Assembly: GCA_030704615.1 (NCBI GenBank)
Contig: CM060733.1
Location: 14,384,001 to 14,448,000, forward strand
DNA from: Takakia lepidozioides
Lineage: Eukaryota; Streptophyta; Takakiopsida; Takakiales; Takakiaceae
Direction: 5' to 3'
DNA length: 64,000 nucleotides
Positions 33,431 through 46,585 of this stretch are shown one piece after another (position 1 is the first letter of the stretch; each line of letters begins with the position of its first letter). The notes under the pieces were generated by a model that saw only the letters and a list, made by a program, of their open reading frames with translations, was not told the DNA's origin and did not search any database. The position numbers were made by a program, and so were the translations under genes.

Positions 33431-35511
33431 ACAAACGCGACGTTTGATAGTGAACCAATCCTTGATACCTTGTGCTAGGCCCCGTAGCAGCAACGTACTG
33501 GAGTAGTGTGTACACCTTCTACATGATCCAATCAATGTAAAGTGCTCTTGTGGCTGGTCTACTATAGCCAATGCCTTGTGTCAGAATTAGAAAACCTGAA
33601 AATGAGAGCCTTAAAATTTTTCATTTGTCTCTCTGTCTCTCTCTTTCTTGCGTTTATCTGGATGGTGGCTAAATTTTTGGTAACACCACTTAAAGAAGTG
33701 CCTCATCCTGTTATTCTGTTAGGATCTTTTTGCCTAGAACGGAACGGGATGATTGGGAACGGAGTAGCTCTCCCTAGGTCCTAGCTTAAAGCAGCCGTCC
33801 TACATGGTCAGGAAAGAGGCTCCCCTATAATGGTGTTAGATGCCCTAGCTCTCATTTGAAAGATACTCACCTCAGCACTTTATGGCTTCAAGCAAGTTAC
33901 TCACTTAGGCACTTTACTTTCAAGTGTTGATAAGTATGACAACACATGGCTGAGTGCTGCTGTAACAGCGTGAGCAATGCTTTGCCTTGCTGATGTACTG
34001 TTGCAAGAGCTACTACCAATGCTACCGTCTATATTGACAGAGCTGGACCATGTCCACATGTATGATGTCATTAAACAAAATAGGACTAGATCCAAGTGAT
34101 CTAGGAGTGAACAAGTCTTGACATGACTAAATCAAACTCTCCTTTTCTAGCAATTTGATCACATGAATGGCATATGCGGCTGCTAGGGCAACTTGGACTT
34201 GCCACGAAGATATAACAGACAACCGACTGATCCATAGCCTTGAAGGAAGCTAAAGCAGAAGTTGATTTTGGAAGTGCCCTTACATTTGCTGCTAGATGCA
34301 CCCGTGCTGCTGACCCTTCATGGATTTCACCTCATTCAATTGCCCTTGATTGCAACAAAATATTGAGCTCATCCCATGACTGGTTATACATATTGCCAGA
34401 GGCACGAACCGTTGTGCCTCAAAGACAATCCAAACAGACAGAGAGAAAAAAAAAAGGAAAAACCTATGGAACAACCAAACAGAGAGGGACAGAGAAAGAA
34501 ACAAGAGAGGAAAACACTACAAACACCCCGAGTGACCAAAAGAAAGTGAAGGGACATCTTGACTAAAAGAATGTGATTTCTGAGGGATGGTGGGGGCCCA
34601 TCTTTGACTAAAAGAATGTCACCGGGCAGAGAAACCCATCTAAACCTACAGTTACAGCTCGCCAAGGAAGAGAATTAATGATAGCTATGGAAAAGGGTGG
34701 AAAGAAAGCACACCTGAATCGTCAGAGCTGCATCAGGGCCATAATGTGTGATGTGTCCACCTCTCACAAATTGGCACAGCTCACATACGCACGTACTCTT
34801 CGGCTGTTCTGGAAGCATTCTGCTGCTAGTATGTGCTTCTGGATTGCTTCATCCGCAGTCTCCACTTACAGGCACTGAAGCTGGAGAAAACGTATTCCTG
34901 ATTTAGCTAGGGAAAGAGAGAAATTAAGAAAGTGGCAGGAATATTTGAGACGTTGTAAGGCCACAACACTTGCCACAACTTTGAATCACATAGCCTTTAA
35001 ACCTGGATATGAGCGCAAGAGCAAAAACCTCCTACATATTCGATTGCCAAATCATCAATAGATTCCCAACAAACAAAAGATAAACGAGCGTCGACCAATT
35101 GTTCTTCATAAGACGAGAAGCAATTTGTGTCGAATATAAATTGCACAGCGATGAATGCAGAAGACAGACACATGTGAGCAGACACCTCCTTGTGATGAAC
35201 ACTTTGGAGCTTTCACAATTCTAGGGTTTAAAAACAATTCTCTAAGTAACTGAAAAACTGGCAGTGCTTCCCCTGAAGTAGCGTTAATAAACATGAAACA
35301 TTTCTCCAGGGCCACTGTCCCCTGTTGCCAGAAAAAAAAGGAAAAGAAAAAGGTTCCCAGGCAGGGGAACAAAGCAATAATGGCCGACTCACGTTAGGGC
35401 AAGAGCAGAGCAGGGGCAGCAGAGCATTGACAAGATGGCTATGGCGAGAGAGGGATGAGGTTCTAGGGTTAGTAGGCAGGGCCTTGTCTGTTGTTGGAGC
35501 CTGCACATACC
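33431..35511. other. Intergenic / BLISTER promoter region
   Basis: No gene supported. A 17-base direct repeat (ttgactaaaagaatgt plus neighbours) occurs at about 34558 and 34605. The last few hundred bases should contain the BLISTER promoter and 5' leader, but no TATA box stands out. Confidence 0.4.
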
Positions 35512-38500
35512 ATGGCTTCCGTAGACACCTCCTCATCGGCAACTCTTTCTGGTCCCTCTTTAATGAAGAAGCAAGATCACTTGCTAGCAGGACGGCGAAG
35601 GCTTGAGAAGTTCAAGCAGAAGAAAAATGAGAAGGTGAAGAAAGCGACCTCCTCTGTAACTAGCAAGCTAACGCTTCCCTCCGATGAGCTGCTGCTGCCT
35701 AATGCCATTGCGGACGGGCGATCCGTGGAACCAGCAGACGGTCGGCCGGAAAAGAGTCTGGAATCCAATTTGCAGGTTCCTGGCGATCGACATGCTGTGA
35801 ATGGTGGCATAGATGGTAGCGCGAGCGTGATTAATGTCGGCGTGTTCCAAGACGAGAGGATGGCTGTGCCGCCCTCTCTATCCACTCAATCGACTCGATC
35901 GATGGCTACGCCAGATTATCAATCTAATATACTCCTTATGTCAGATGCTAAAGTGTCTACTGAGGCTTCTCAGATCTCTGCACCTACGGTGTCTGGCGTG
36001 TCTGGAGAGCCGTGGACTAATGCCAACAGGTCAGATGCATTGTCTTTATTCAATGGAGATCCTCCACATTCAAATCGGAATGTAGCTGCCAATAATGTGC
36101 ACGTTGGGACAGCAGAGAAGAGAAGTTCGATGTTATCTCAGGCAGACTTGCCTACTTTTTTAGGTCAGCCATCCACTCCCTTCCAGCAGATCTCATCGAA
36201 TGGAAGTGATGTGGAGAAGGATCTGGATCCCAGGACCTTAGTCTCAGAACATTTTCCAACTTCTAAGCAGTTTAGGGCTCAGCAACCAACGGCCGCTATC
36301 AGTGCTTCAGGGACTCCATCGGATAGTTTGCGGGCCTATCCCTTTGCAAATAGCATCAAAGCAGAAGATCGCAATGGTCCTGGTGTTTTTTCAAGACTCA
36401 ACCCTAGTAGCTCTGTCAGTTTGGCAAACACTGCGCCCTTCAAGTTTGCAGCAGATGTGAGAATGGAACCGGATGTTTATCGGTCTGTAAGTGCACGGTC
36501 GCATAGGGTAGGGGAAGCGGAGAGGGACAATGTGTCGAAAATGGATACATTTACAAGTAAAGTGATGTCGGATCCGACAATGTCAAAACCACTCTCTACT
36601 GCGAGTCTATCAACACTAGCAGAAAGCTCTCCATCATTGCATATGCAACCGTCTGTTCGAGAAGAGGCATCTTTGCCCCCTCCTTTATTGCCATTAGCAA
36701 CAATTGCTGGTCTACATTCTCAAAAGGATTTGCAGTCTGCTTCAATTCCAATTCTTATGTCTACCTCTCTATCTCACCTCCTATCTGTGGGATTCACATC
36801 TTCTTCTGCATTGTCTAGTACTTCAGAACCTTTTTCATCCTCGTCATGGTCAACTAGGACAAGTGTACCTGTGCAAGACAATGGTTTTGCAAGTACTATT
36901 GGCTCTGGGTCAAAAGCCTATATGCCATTCACGTCATCCTCAACATTCGAGCCTTCCTCTGTATCAAACTTCCTACCATCTACCAGACCATCCTTTTCTC
37001 CCTCTGTGTTCTCTAACTTATCATCAACACGGCCTTCATCGTGGTCATTACAGCCAACTCCTTCACAAACAGCAATAACTGCAGTTGGAGGTTTCGGAAA
37101 TAGCATAAGAGCTAGTCTTCAGGATAAAGGTGAGGAGGCACAGAGCGTAGATTTGTCGCCAAGGTCGCCGTTTGCATCATCACCTCCCCTTTTCTCTAAC
37201 TACCAAAATGCCCCAAAGAGTGTCCAGACAAGTGAATATGAGGAGTTTGCATACCTTGAGCAGCACATCGAGGATTTGACTCAGGAAAAGTTCTCCCTGC
37301 AGCGGGGCCTTGATGCTGCAAGGACCCTGACAGAGTCTTTGGCACAGGAAAATTCAGCTCTTACTGAGGACTTCAACAATCAGGTATGGTTGCTATCACA
37401 ATATCAGCATGAATCAGTATCAATTCCCCAGTTTGCTTAACGTGGACCCGTTAGTTCTTGTTTTTTTCAGGCCTGGAGGGCTAGTAATCTTCAGTAATTT
37501 GTATAGCATCTCCAGGAAGAGGAGTGCCTGCGGTGCTGCAGTTGCACTGGTAAGGTTGTCCAGTTGCAATCTGTCTTATAGAAGTGCCTCACTCACTCGA
37601 CCGTTGTCATTAGTTAATTTTGTGTGGGTTGGGTTAGATCAGACTGCTTTTGGGGCTGGTGTCCTGGGCCATTGACATTGCTCATGCAAAAGCTAAGCTT
37701 GTCTGTGAGCTATACCTGCCACATTACAGGGTTAACTCTCCATTCCATTCAACCAGGTCATGAGCCATTTTTCTGGGGGTCCTCCAATAGTTGTTGTTAT
37801 GGACATTTCTGGCTGCACAAGGAGCACCTTTTTCCCCTAATTTGGTAATATGCTGTGTTCAGAGGCACACGTTTCTGTAGTTGTCTCCATTCACTTGCAC
37901 TACTTTACTTGCTTGCATTTTGATCATCAGGGGGCGTTAGTAAATCAACTTAAGGATGAGCTAGAGAGACTTAAGGATGAGCTACGGGATCAAGAGATGG
38001 TGGGAAAAAGCATGAGGGCGGAAAAAGATAAGGCTCAGCAAGAGAATAGTTCCGCAGTTGAACGCTCCCAGACACTGGCTGGTGAAGTCATCGTGCTGGA
38101 GAATCGGGTTCGCAGCTTGCGGTCCCATGAATTGAAACTGGAGAGGGACATGGAGTCACTGGCTTCCGAAGCAGCTTTGCAGAAACGACAGATGATGTCC
38201 ATGGAAAAGGACCGGACGCACTTAAGATCCATGGTGGATGCTTTGCAAGAAGAGAAGAGGCTTTTGCAGGCCCGCCTACGAAGGGCAGCTGTTGATGGAG
38301 CTCTTGATCATGCACGCATACTGTCAGCAGAAAACTCACTAGTTGCCCGTCAGAAGGATGGAAGTGCAGCAGATGCCTCAACTTCTATGGATGATTTAGC
38401 AGTAGAACCACTTTCCGCAGCAGGTCCAGGGGCGCTCTCTCCTCTAGATTCGCCGTCGCATACCTCATGGCAGCGTGCCCAACATCTAGATGACCAACAT

Positions 38501-39106
38501 TTGGAACAGGATAATGGGCATCCAAACTTCCTACCATCTGTGCCAACAGTGCCACTGATATCTCCTAGTCACTCCTTCTTACAGGCCCCTCTTCCCCCCT
38601 CTCCATTGTCTGGTGTCCGGTCTTCTTATTTTCTTCCCCCATCTGTTGCAGCAGCTGTGGCTGGACCTTCATCTTCCTCAGGTGTGACCATTGGAAGTCC
38701 CCGCAGTGGTGGCTGCCGGACCATCCACCTCCCTGCCTTGTCCTCTTCAGTTCCTGCCGTGGTGAGGACCATCGACAACATTAATCACATCATCACAGAG
38801 CTGGGGGATGAGAAGGAGGCACTCATGAAAGCCTTGAAGACAGAATCCAGGGGGGCGGCAGAGCTTAGGGCCATGAATTTTGATCTATCACATAAGTTGG
38901 AAGTACAGACACAGCGGCTTGAGCTAGCAGTGGCTCAGAGCATGGCCCGTGAAGGCAGGTCTGCTGCAGAGCTTGCTTATAGACCAACTGTGGATGCTCC
39001 TGACTTTGTTGATGAAGGGGATGAGGTTGTGGAGCGAGTGTTGGGATGGATAATGCGACTGTTCCCTGGTGGCAGTGCAAGACGGAATGGCACAAAGCGT
39101 CTTTGA
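35512..39106 (+). CDS. BLI: BLISTER-like PRC2-associated coiled-coil protein
   Basis: BLISTER in Arabidopsis binds the Polycomb methyltransferase CURLY LEAF and affects development and stress genes. Two exons: 35512-37383 and 37931-39106, about 1015 residues, with matching phase 0 and GT-AG sites. The N-terminus has the conserved basic motif KKQDHLLAGRRRLEKFKQKK (residues 19-38). A long Ser/Thr/Pro-rich low-complexity middle follows. Coiled coil starts at YEEFAYLEQHIEDLTQEKF and continues in exon 2 (LVNQLKDELERLKDELRDQE onward). The C-terminus has SHKLEVQTQRLELAVAQSMA, then DEGDEVVERVLGWIMRLFPG, the family signature. The upstream in-frame start at 35491 is not ATG-supported; ATG at 35512 (MASVD) fits family starts. 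It is longer than the Arabidopsis protein, mainly in the disordered regions. Confidence 0.93.
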
Positions 39107-41870
39107 TCCCCATGACACCATTTCCATCTAATAATGTCAGGTTTCCAAATAGTGGTCTGACTTATTCCCTGAGACCATTGGTGGTCTAACTTCCTATCAA
39201 ACACATTATTTTGAAAACATTCTTACAGAATTCACTTCAGGACGATGTTCTACATTCAAGCCTCGTACTCTATCGGTGACAGGGGTTGGATGAGCTACAT
39301 GAACAGGTGTTGCAGTCCTATGTGACATGACGCATGGCTAATCTGCAGGAAGATGAGGTTGCTTCTCTTCTCAGTTTTACCCTCCTACTTGCCTATTATC
39401 CCTTTCTGGGAGTCCTTTCTTCAGGAGAGAGATTTGAGAGTCCTGGTTAGCCTGTGTCTGTGCTTACATTTGCAAACCTTTTTCACACTTCAGGAGGGTG
39501 ATAGAAATGCACGGTCTTGAAGCCTGGCTACTGTCTGGTGGAAATGTCATATCCTATCCTGCAGTTTCTTGGCTCTGCACTTCAAATGTGCATTGCTAGA
39601 GACTGCAGATTTAGAGGGGTGTATGCTTCCTCTGGTTTTACAAAAACTCAAATCTCCATGATTTGCATAGTGCCGTCATCTTTGCACTTGAGTCTAAATG
39701 TTCTGAGGGTCCCCACCTGCATCTTCCGAATGATGTACAATTCCCACCTTATTTGCTTATCTCCCATGAAGAATGATTGTGGAAAAGAAGTTTTCTAAAG
39801 CTGAAGGCCCTTATGGAATTTTTTGTTACCGTCTGAGCAATGGATGGGATATTTGCAAGGCATGTTTTCTGGGGATGATCCTGATGCTTGGGTACCAATT
39901 CAATGCAACTGTCCCAAGTTTCTCATGTGTGCTTTAGGTTCACTCAAGTCCTTTCTGATGACACATAATGTTGGGTGTGCTGACATTGATTTATGCTTGG
40001 TGGTGCAGTCGATAATCTTGCACCTTTCAAGGTCTTTCTTGTGGATTTGTGAAGCTTTGCACATTCAGCACGGAGATTTTTGATAACAGCTTCTGATGGT
40101 AAGCAGCACTAATTGCCTACTGAGATGTAGGGTGAAGGGGACGGTTGTTTTGTCGCAGTTCCTTGGAAAGACACATGAATATGGAGTGATAATGATTTAA
40201 TTTGACTTTACCTCTTTAAAGTAGAAGACAACTCCGGCCTGCATAATTAAGAGCAAATTTATCTCATGGTTACTCCCGCCTTTTGGGGGTGTGTTGTCTT
40301 GCAATATACTTATGAAGGGTTTTGCATCAGATGGATAACTCAATTGTGTGTGTCCAGGTGGATGTGTAGCACTACCCAGTGACCTGATCAAACATTGCAG
40401 ACTCTCTGACTGAAAATTCTTTTCTGGCAATCCTGATGGGTCACACTCCCACACCAGTTTCTGTAAGTTGTTTACCGTGGTGTTGTGCCTTCAATTTGTC
40501 AATTATGTGGGCATTTCTTTGTCTGAATATCTGCAACATGCATGCATATAAGTATGCATCATATATGTGTTTGAATGTCATGTACCCTCTCCGAAATGAG
40601 CAGAGTGTATTGTACAAGATGGTGCAATAATACCTCACATAAAGTCTCTTTGGTGATTCTGCAAGATTTTCATGGGGGTCAAATAGTTGTAAGGCACATA
40701 TATATGAAGTAGTTCTTGGGAAATTGATGAGGCATGGTCATTCATCATTTTGAGAAAGATCCCACTTGAATCATGGGCATGGGAGCACTTCTCTAGAATG
40801 GAAAGACAAATGTAAGATCTGATTGATGGTGCTGGATTCCCCACTAGTTCCAGAATGGCTGCCATGGATGTTGCTACAAGCTCTCACAGATTTATCATAG
40901 TTATGTAGACATTGATGTCTCTAAGTACAGAGTGGCATACTACTGCAAATACGACTCTAGATTTTATTGCTACACTAACAGCTTGTGGCCATGCAGGTAC
41001 AGGTATAGTTTCACATACAGAAATCAGTGGCTTGCTAAAAATTGCAACGGATTCCAAGGTTGCACAGGATGCTAGAGATTTCACATATCTGTCACACTTG
41101 CTACCAATTGGTACATTTGAGTGTACTAAGAGAATGAAAATGTGCAACTAGTCATACACTGAATGACAATGACCACACTGATCAGACGCATACCATACAA
41201 CACTGGAACGGATCCCCCTACATCCTAGGAGCCTGCTGCTTTCTTCTCACCCGTCTCTCTTAACCATGTCCTCAAATCTCTGCCTTCTCCATGGCTGAGA
41301 GTAGAGTAACAGCTGACCTTAGCTTCCAGTTAGTGCTTCGGATGCACTAGTTTGCATAGAGAGTGAGAGTTGGTACATCTCAGAGTGATCGTGTGATCGT
41401 GTGTTTGCAAGGATTTTGGTTGCTAGTGGTGTCACTTTCAGCTTCATCTGACCCTTTGGGCATTTTTGAGGTGGGTCTGTTACGTTGGTCTCGTTTTCGA
41501 CAATGTATGAGATAGCGAAAGACATGCATTTTGTCAGGGAAAGATTCAAAGAAACACTTTTGAACAGTCATGTAGACTGGACAGAACAATCTTCAAACTA
41601 TTTTCTCAGAGCATGGCAAGGTCGATATTCTCGTTGAAATGTTCCCACATGGTCGTTGCCATTTCTCAAATGAATGTATTTGTTGTACACGGAAAAAAAA
41701 GTTGCCTATTTGGACAGGACCATATACTAAGAATATGCAATACAAATTCATCCCCCACTTTCCACCAATAAAATAGAGTAACCTTACCTCGGGATTTCAT
41801 CAAATGCTATAAGAATGAAGTCTACAAACAATTGTGCTGATTGACCCCATGTGCAATGTGGTTCGTAGTG
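39107..41870. other. Region between convergent BLISTER and CLC genes
   Basis: The two genes converge here, so part is 3' untranslated sequence. No further gene, RNA or transposon end is supported. An isolated caacactgg at about 41198 resembles a hAT end but has no partner. Confidence 0.45.
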
Positions 41871-44800
41871 CTACGAAGTGAGGGATGAAAGGGATGCAAA
41901 GGATGGAAAGGCGTGCACTTTGGCATAGTTACAGCGCCTTAAGCTGGGGTAAAGATTGAGGAGATAATTAGGCATGAAATCGTGCCGTGTTAACAACCCA
42001 ACAACAGGTTGCCCCTGCAAGAAGCAAACCAGAAGATTATGTTATAGTTCATTGGAGACGACAATGATTCTCGACCGTTCGGCAATCGCAAATGCCATCA
42101 GTGTTAACTTGTGTGTGGTGATTGTACCAATGCCCGTTCTCTGTTTACCTCTTCTTTCTATAAGTTCCTACAAAGGAGTGTGCCTGTCATAGAAATTCAA
42201 TTATACCATTAATAGCAATAGCACCAATTCACACTGCTGTCAGAGGTTGGAGCTTACCTCTGAAGTTTTTGGCATAACGCAGAGATGCCGGAGCCCTAGC
42301 TGCCGAAACAGAGTGTATGCCTTGGCCAGTGACATGGTTTCTACCACAGTGTAGGGGGAGGTGTTGGTGACAGGTCGCAGATCTAGAAACAGCTCCTCTT
42401 CCTCAGCAGACAATTCCACATCCTCAATCCTGGCACCCTTCCCTGATCCTGGCTTGGCGAAGTCAGCTGGCGAGAATTTCAAGCCGTGGTCTAAAATTTG
42501 GCTAGATCCAATTGACATGAACTCTCTTTTCTTCAGCAAAACTAGTAGATGAGACCTGAGAACTAGGCCGCAGAACACTGGCTTGCCATGCATACCCCAG
42601 ACTTGTTCATCCATGACTGGGAAAGCATTGTGCTTTGTTGTACGCAGAATTTCCACAATAGTACCGACCCGCTCTATTCCTGAGAGCCATACCAGAGGAC
42701 GGGTGATGGCATCGCCTGCAGTCAGGTGGCGCATAAAGGGCAGAGGGTGGTCTTCTAAGAAGGGAATCCCCTTGATCCGGACATGTAACTGGTATAGGGC
42801 ATCATTGAACGAGTCCCCGACAGTTTTCGATATCAGCAACACAAGCATAATAAGAGGAAGCATCAATAAGTTGTTGGTGAGCTCCAGTAAGATAATGCAA
42901 AGAGAAACAGTCATACGCATGGAGCCTCCAAGAAAGGAGGCAGCTCCCAGAAGAGCGTAGATGCCTTCATCCATGGGTTTAATCTTGCAGAGCCATGTCA
43001 TCACCACGCCCACAATGCGCCCATAAGCAGCTCCGCACAAGATTGCGGGGATAAATAGCCCTGACGGCACTGTGATCCCATATGTCATTAATGCTAGCGA
43101 GTAGGAGGTGACAAGATATATGACCAGAGAGGACAAGTGGAATTCTTGTGAGGTTCCTGTACTAAACAGGTTTCGAATGGCGTCGTCATTTGTGTTGAAG
43201 AAAAGGCCTGCAAGGTCGTTGTACGTGTTTTCAGGGCAGTGAAATGATTTAAAATTACCAGTGCGACCGTAAGTGGGGCACACTGTCTCCCCTGACCCAT
43301 CCGTGATGTTGGAGCAGGGCTGACAGGTTGCCATCCATGGAAGCCCAAAACTGCAGATGGAGGTGATGAAGGCCACAATGCATGCTTGCACTAGTTTTGC
43401 AACAGCTCCTTTCCTGGTCATGTGAAGACACCATCAGATGCAATGTACCAATGCAACCTACACCGTAATGGAGGAAAACTAGCAATAAGTGCAAAATTCT
43501 ATGCCTAAAAGAAGTGATCAAATGTTCTCTGTATACTGAGGTGTACCGTCCAACTCTGAGCCCTAAGATGACATTCACGACAGTTTTCAAGCTAAAAAAC
43601 TGAAAACCCATCTTACTTCTTAAGCCAGCCACCGCTCCACATGACAATCTTGCCATTTATCTGGTTGAAAAGGCTTCCCAAAACACCCCCGGTGATGCCC
43701 AGAATCACCACCGGAATGAGCTCCAGCAGCCCGTAATTGTCTTGGACACCACTGATGTCGAAGATGATCAAGCCTCCTTCTCCAAAGAGACCACATGATC
43801 CATTTTCGCACCTTGCCATAAGTGAGCGTAAAACAACAGCCACCACAGCTGTAGTAAAGAACGCCCTCCATAGTAGTGAACTTCGCCACCTGTTACATGA
43901 ATAACCAACCTCAGTCCTCGGAAATACCTTATTTTTGAGGGCCTAAGTTAACTGACATAGTGCTCATGGTTCAATTCTCCTCGAGTCTGAGAACTGAAGG
44001 CCAAGTTACAATTCAGAATCGCACTCCACAGCGAACAAGTACAAGTTGACTGTATTGTAACAGGATAAGAGAGACCACAGTGGCATACCAGGATGTCACC
44101 TCCTCCAGAGCAAAGAGTACACCGCCCACAGGCGCCCGAAATGCTGCGGCAACCCCAGCAGCTGCACCACATGTTACAAGGTCGCGGCGATCTCTATCAT
44201 TCTTCAGGTATCGCAACCATTTCCATGTTAGACGGTATCTAGAGGAACCTCCCTGGCTCAATAAAGAGGCAATGCAAGCGCCAACGTGCACCAGGGGACC
44301 CTCCTTCCCCACTAGCAAACCACCAGACACAGCCCCAATGCTTCCGAGTATCTGCAGGCATCCATAAGCAGATCTCCTCCATTCAGTGATAGCAAAGCTG
44401 GAAAATTCTACAAAGGATCTTAGAAGGAAGGTCAATTTAAATTGCAATACCTGGATCTACAAGTGCTGGTTGCCCTCCCTTCCTCGTTGTCTCACTCTCT
44501 CTCTCTCTCACACACACATGTGTTCGGTCAAACTGGGCACGGGGTCAATCGCCACAAGGCTACGGCAAACAACATCTTACGTACGACTACATTCTCTCTC
44601 TCTCTCTCTCTCACACACACACGTACACAAACAATTTGGTCAGTATTTTAACTTGTGTTGTTGTACTGTGTCCCATAGGACAACTACCTGAGGTCATACA
44701 TAAAACATTTCTTCTTCTTCTTTTTCCCTCTCAGACACACTCAAACATACACGGAGGTTCTATTGTCAAATTTTGAAGGTGCCTTGCACCTGATCGTACT

Positions 44801-46585
44801 ATCGGGGTATCAGTGTCAGGAGACTGCCCTTCGCAGCATGCTGGAGTCCTGGACACTAAGATCTTTCACTTTGGATGTCCCCACCCCACACAGAGATCCA
44901 AGTTGCCATGATTGCGAGCATTCAGAAGTAGATTGAAGGAACCTTTGTTTTTCCAGTTTCGGCATTTAGAAATTAGAATAATGAGTTAATTTCACTCAGG
45001 TCAAGACTATGAGGCAAGTGCAGGTGCAATCTTTACCTTTACTAGAAGGGTACTGAGGGAGAATATATTGGGAGTATCAACACCGTTAAGATAGGCCTTG
45101 ACTTCAGGGATACCAGAGCCTGCTGCGGATGGGCTTATAAACACACACAGCATGGCAGACAGGAGGACCAGCAAGACATTGGTTCCAGCGTAGATTCCAA
45201 ACGCCATAGGAATTCTGCATCAACCTGCTAACGTCAGAGTCATGAATCCTCCCATACTTGTGTTGAATTGAGAAAATCAAAGGAACTCATGTTGCTGATG
45301 CATTGGCTGATCAATCCAAAGAAGCAAAAGAGTCCGTCCATCTCTGGAACAAACCGAAAGAACGATCAGTCAACTCCTTGAAATTCAGGCAAAGTGAAAG
45401 GAAAAGGTGAGACCGATTGGACTTCATGTAGCCGAGAGTAGCAAGGAATCTGGCACCCGAGATATTTTCGACCGCCAGGTTTATGATGAAGGAAACAAGG
45501 CCTGTGAGGACGCCCACAGCAAACGCAAACGTCCATTTCACGACTACATACTGCATTATCTCCAACCGTTTCCTGGAGCGCCAATCCTGCCTGAATAGAT
45601 CATTCTCGATGAGTCTGCAACAGCCACGTCAAGGAAAACCTAACTCAGTAGTGCAGAATTGTCTACTCAAGCTTGACCATGCCGTGGAGCTGTCCAAAGC
45701 TGTACAAGTAATTGCTTTGCAACTTAGACAAAAATTTGACTAGCTCATCGAACTTGACAAATCCTTGTGGCCTTACAACAAAGACTAACATATCTTCGCT
45801 CTCTGAAATTAATGTGCTGCCTGTTCAAAGAAGAGTCTGGTCCCGGCTAGGAACTTACAACCGCATCTGAACGAGTGATGTCCAGTATTAAAACATTTGG
45901 ATTTGAACAAGGAGGAAAAGGAACCGGTGTCCACTGAAGCTCGTGCAATATGAATGCGAGCGAAGATGATGCTAGATTCATGATCAAGATGATGCGAAAC
46001 ACAATGAGTGAAGAAGTGAAATTCTGGGATCTTTCACTTTCAACTCGACTCTCTGAATTTTCTTTAGATAATGCGGCAGGTGGTACAGGACACCGGTAGT
46101 ATCTTCGAGCTCTTCACTCTTCCAAATTTGATCGAGTCATGGACACATGTACAGGCCAGGTCCGTGACACTGGCCTCTTTGCCTGCACCAAGACCTTGAC
46201 TAATGGAGATCAACAGTCTAACCTCCACACTGGACGTTAAACAATTAGAGTTGGTTACTATCCTGGCTCAGATTTGCTGCTTTTTGTGGTACCTAAATTG
46301 ATCCAAAGAAGGGAACAAGTCAATAATAATCCCTTGCCTATTCTCCCGGACAAAGCTCCCCAAAACTCAATTCTAAGCCCCTCAGATAGCAGACAGTGCA
46401 AGAGTCTTCGAAACATACTCATAATCAAGGCTCTCGATAGGGGATATTTTCACGCTAATCATGGCTTGGTGATGAGAGCCGTGTGCAGCAAATCCATTCG
46501 TATGCAACGGTTCCTTCTCAATCAAAGGCTCATACAAATCAAGCTGCGGAGGCGGGGCAGCCTCGACGTCAATGTTGTCCTCCAT
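41871..46585 (-). CDS. CLC-c-like: CLC-family anion channel/transporter, CLC-c type
   Basis: Intracellular-membrane anion channel or H+ exchanger. Seven exons with consistent phases: 46419-46585, 45414-45614, 45037-45214, 44089-44351, 43617-43889, 42258-43413 and 41871-42014, 793 residues. Selectivity motif GSGIPE (residues 155-160) has Ser156, the chloride-type residue; nitrate-selective AtCLCa has Pro there. The gating glutamate is Glu199 in GKEGP. The proton glutamate is Glu266 in FALEE. Later motifs: GITVPSGLFIPAI, LGGSMRMTVSLCIILLE, then two CBS domains ending in LFRQLGLRHLCVMPK and GLLTRHDFMPNY. The N-terminus carries SLDYELIENDLFRQDWRSR, typical of plant CLCs. The ATG at 46583-46585 (MEDNIDVE) was chosen because further upstream frames lack an ATG. 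An intron holds a LINE tail (44522-44590). Confidence 0.95.
44522..44590 (+). mobile_element. 5'-truncated LINE tail in a CLC intron
   Basis: tcaaactgggcacggggtca and the following gccacaaggctacggcaaac match the 3' end of the LINE copy at 50043-50090 with few differences. Both sides carry near-identical microsatellite, (CT)n(CA)n at 44492-44518 and (TC)n(AC)n at 44592-44622, consistent with a duplicated target. Confidence 0.65.

Noticed and set aside
36704-37078. 124-codon plus-strand open frame inside BLISTER
   Set aside because: Alternate-frame shadow of the Ser/Pro-rich coding exon.
41188-41210. Right end of another hAT element (caacactgg)
   Set aside because: No inverted partner or duplicated 8-mer was found upstream within a few kilobases.
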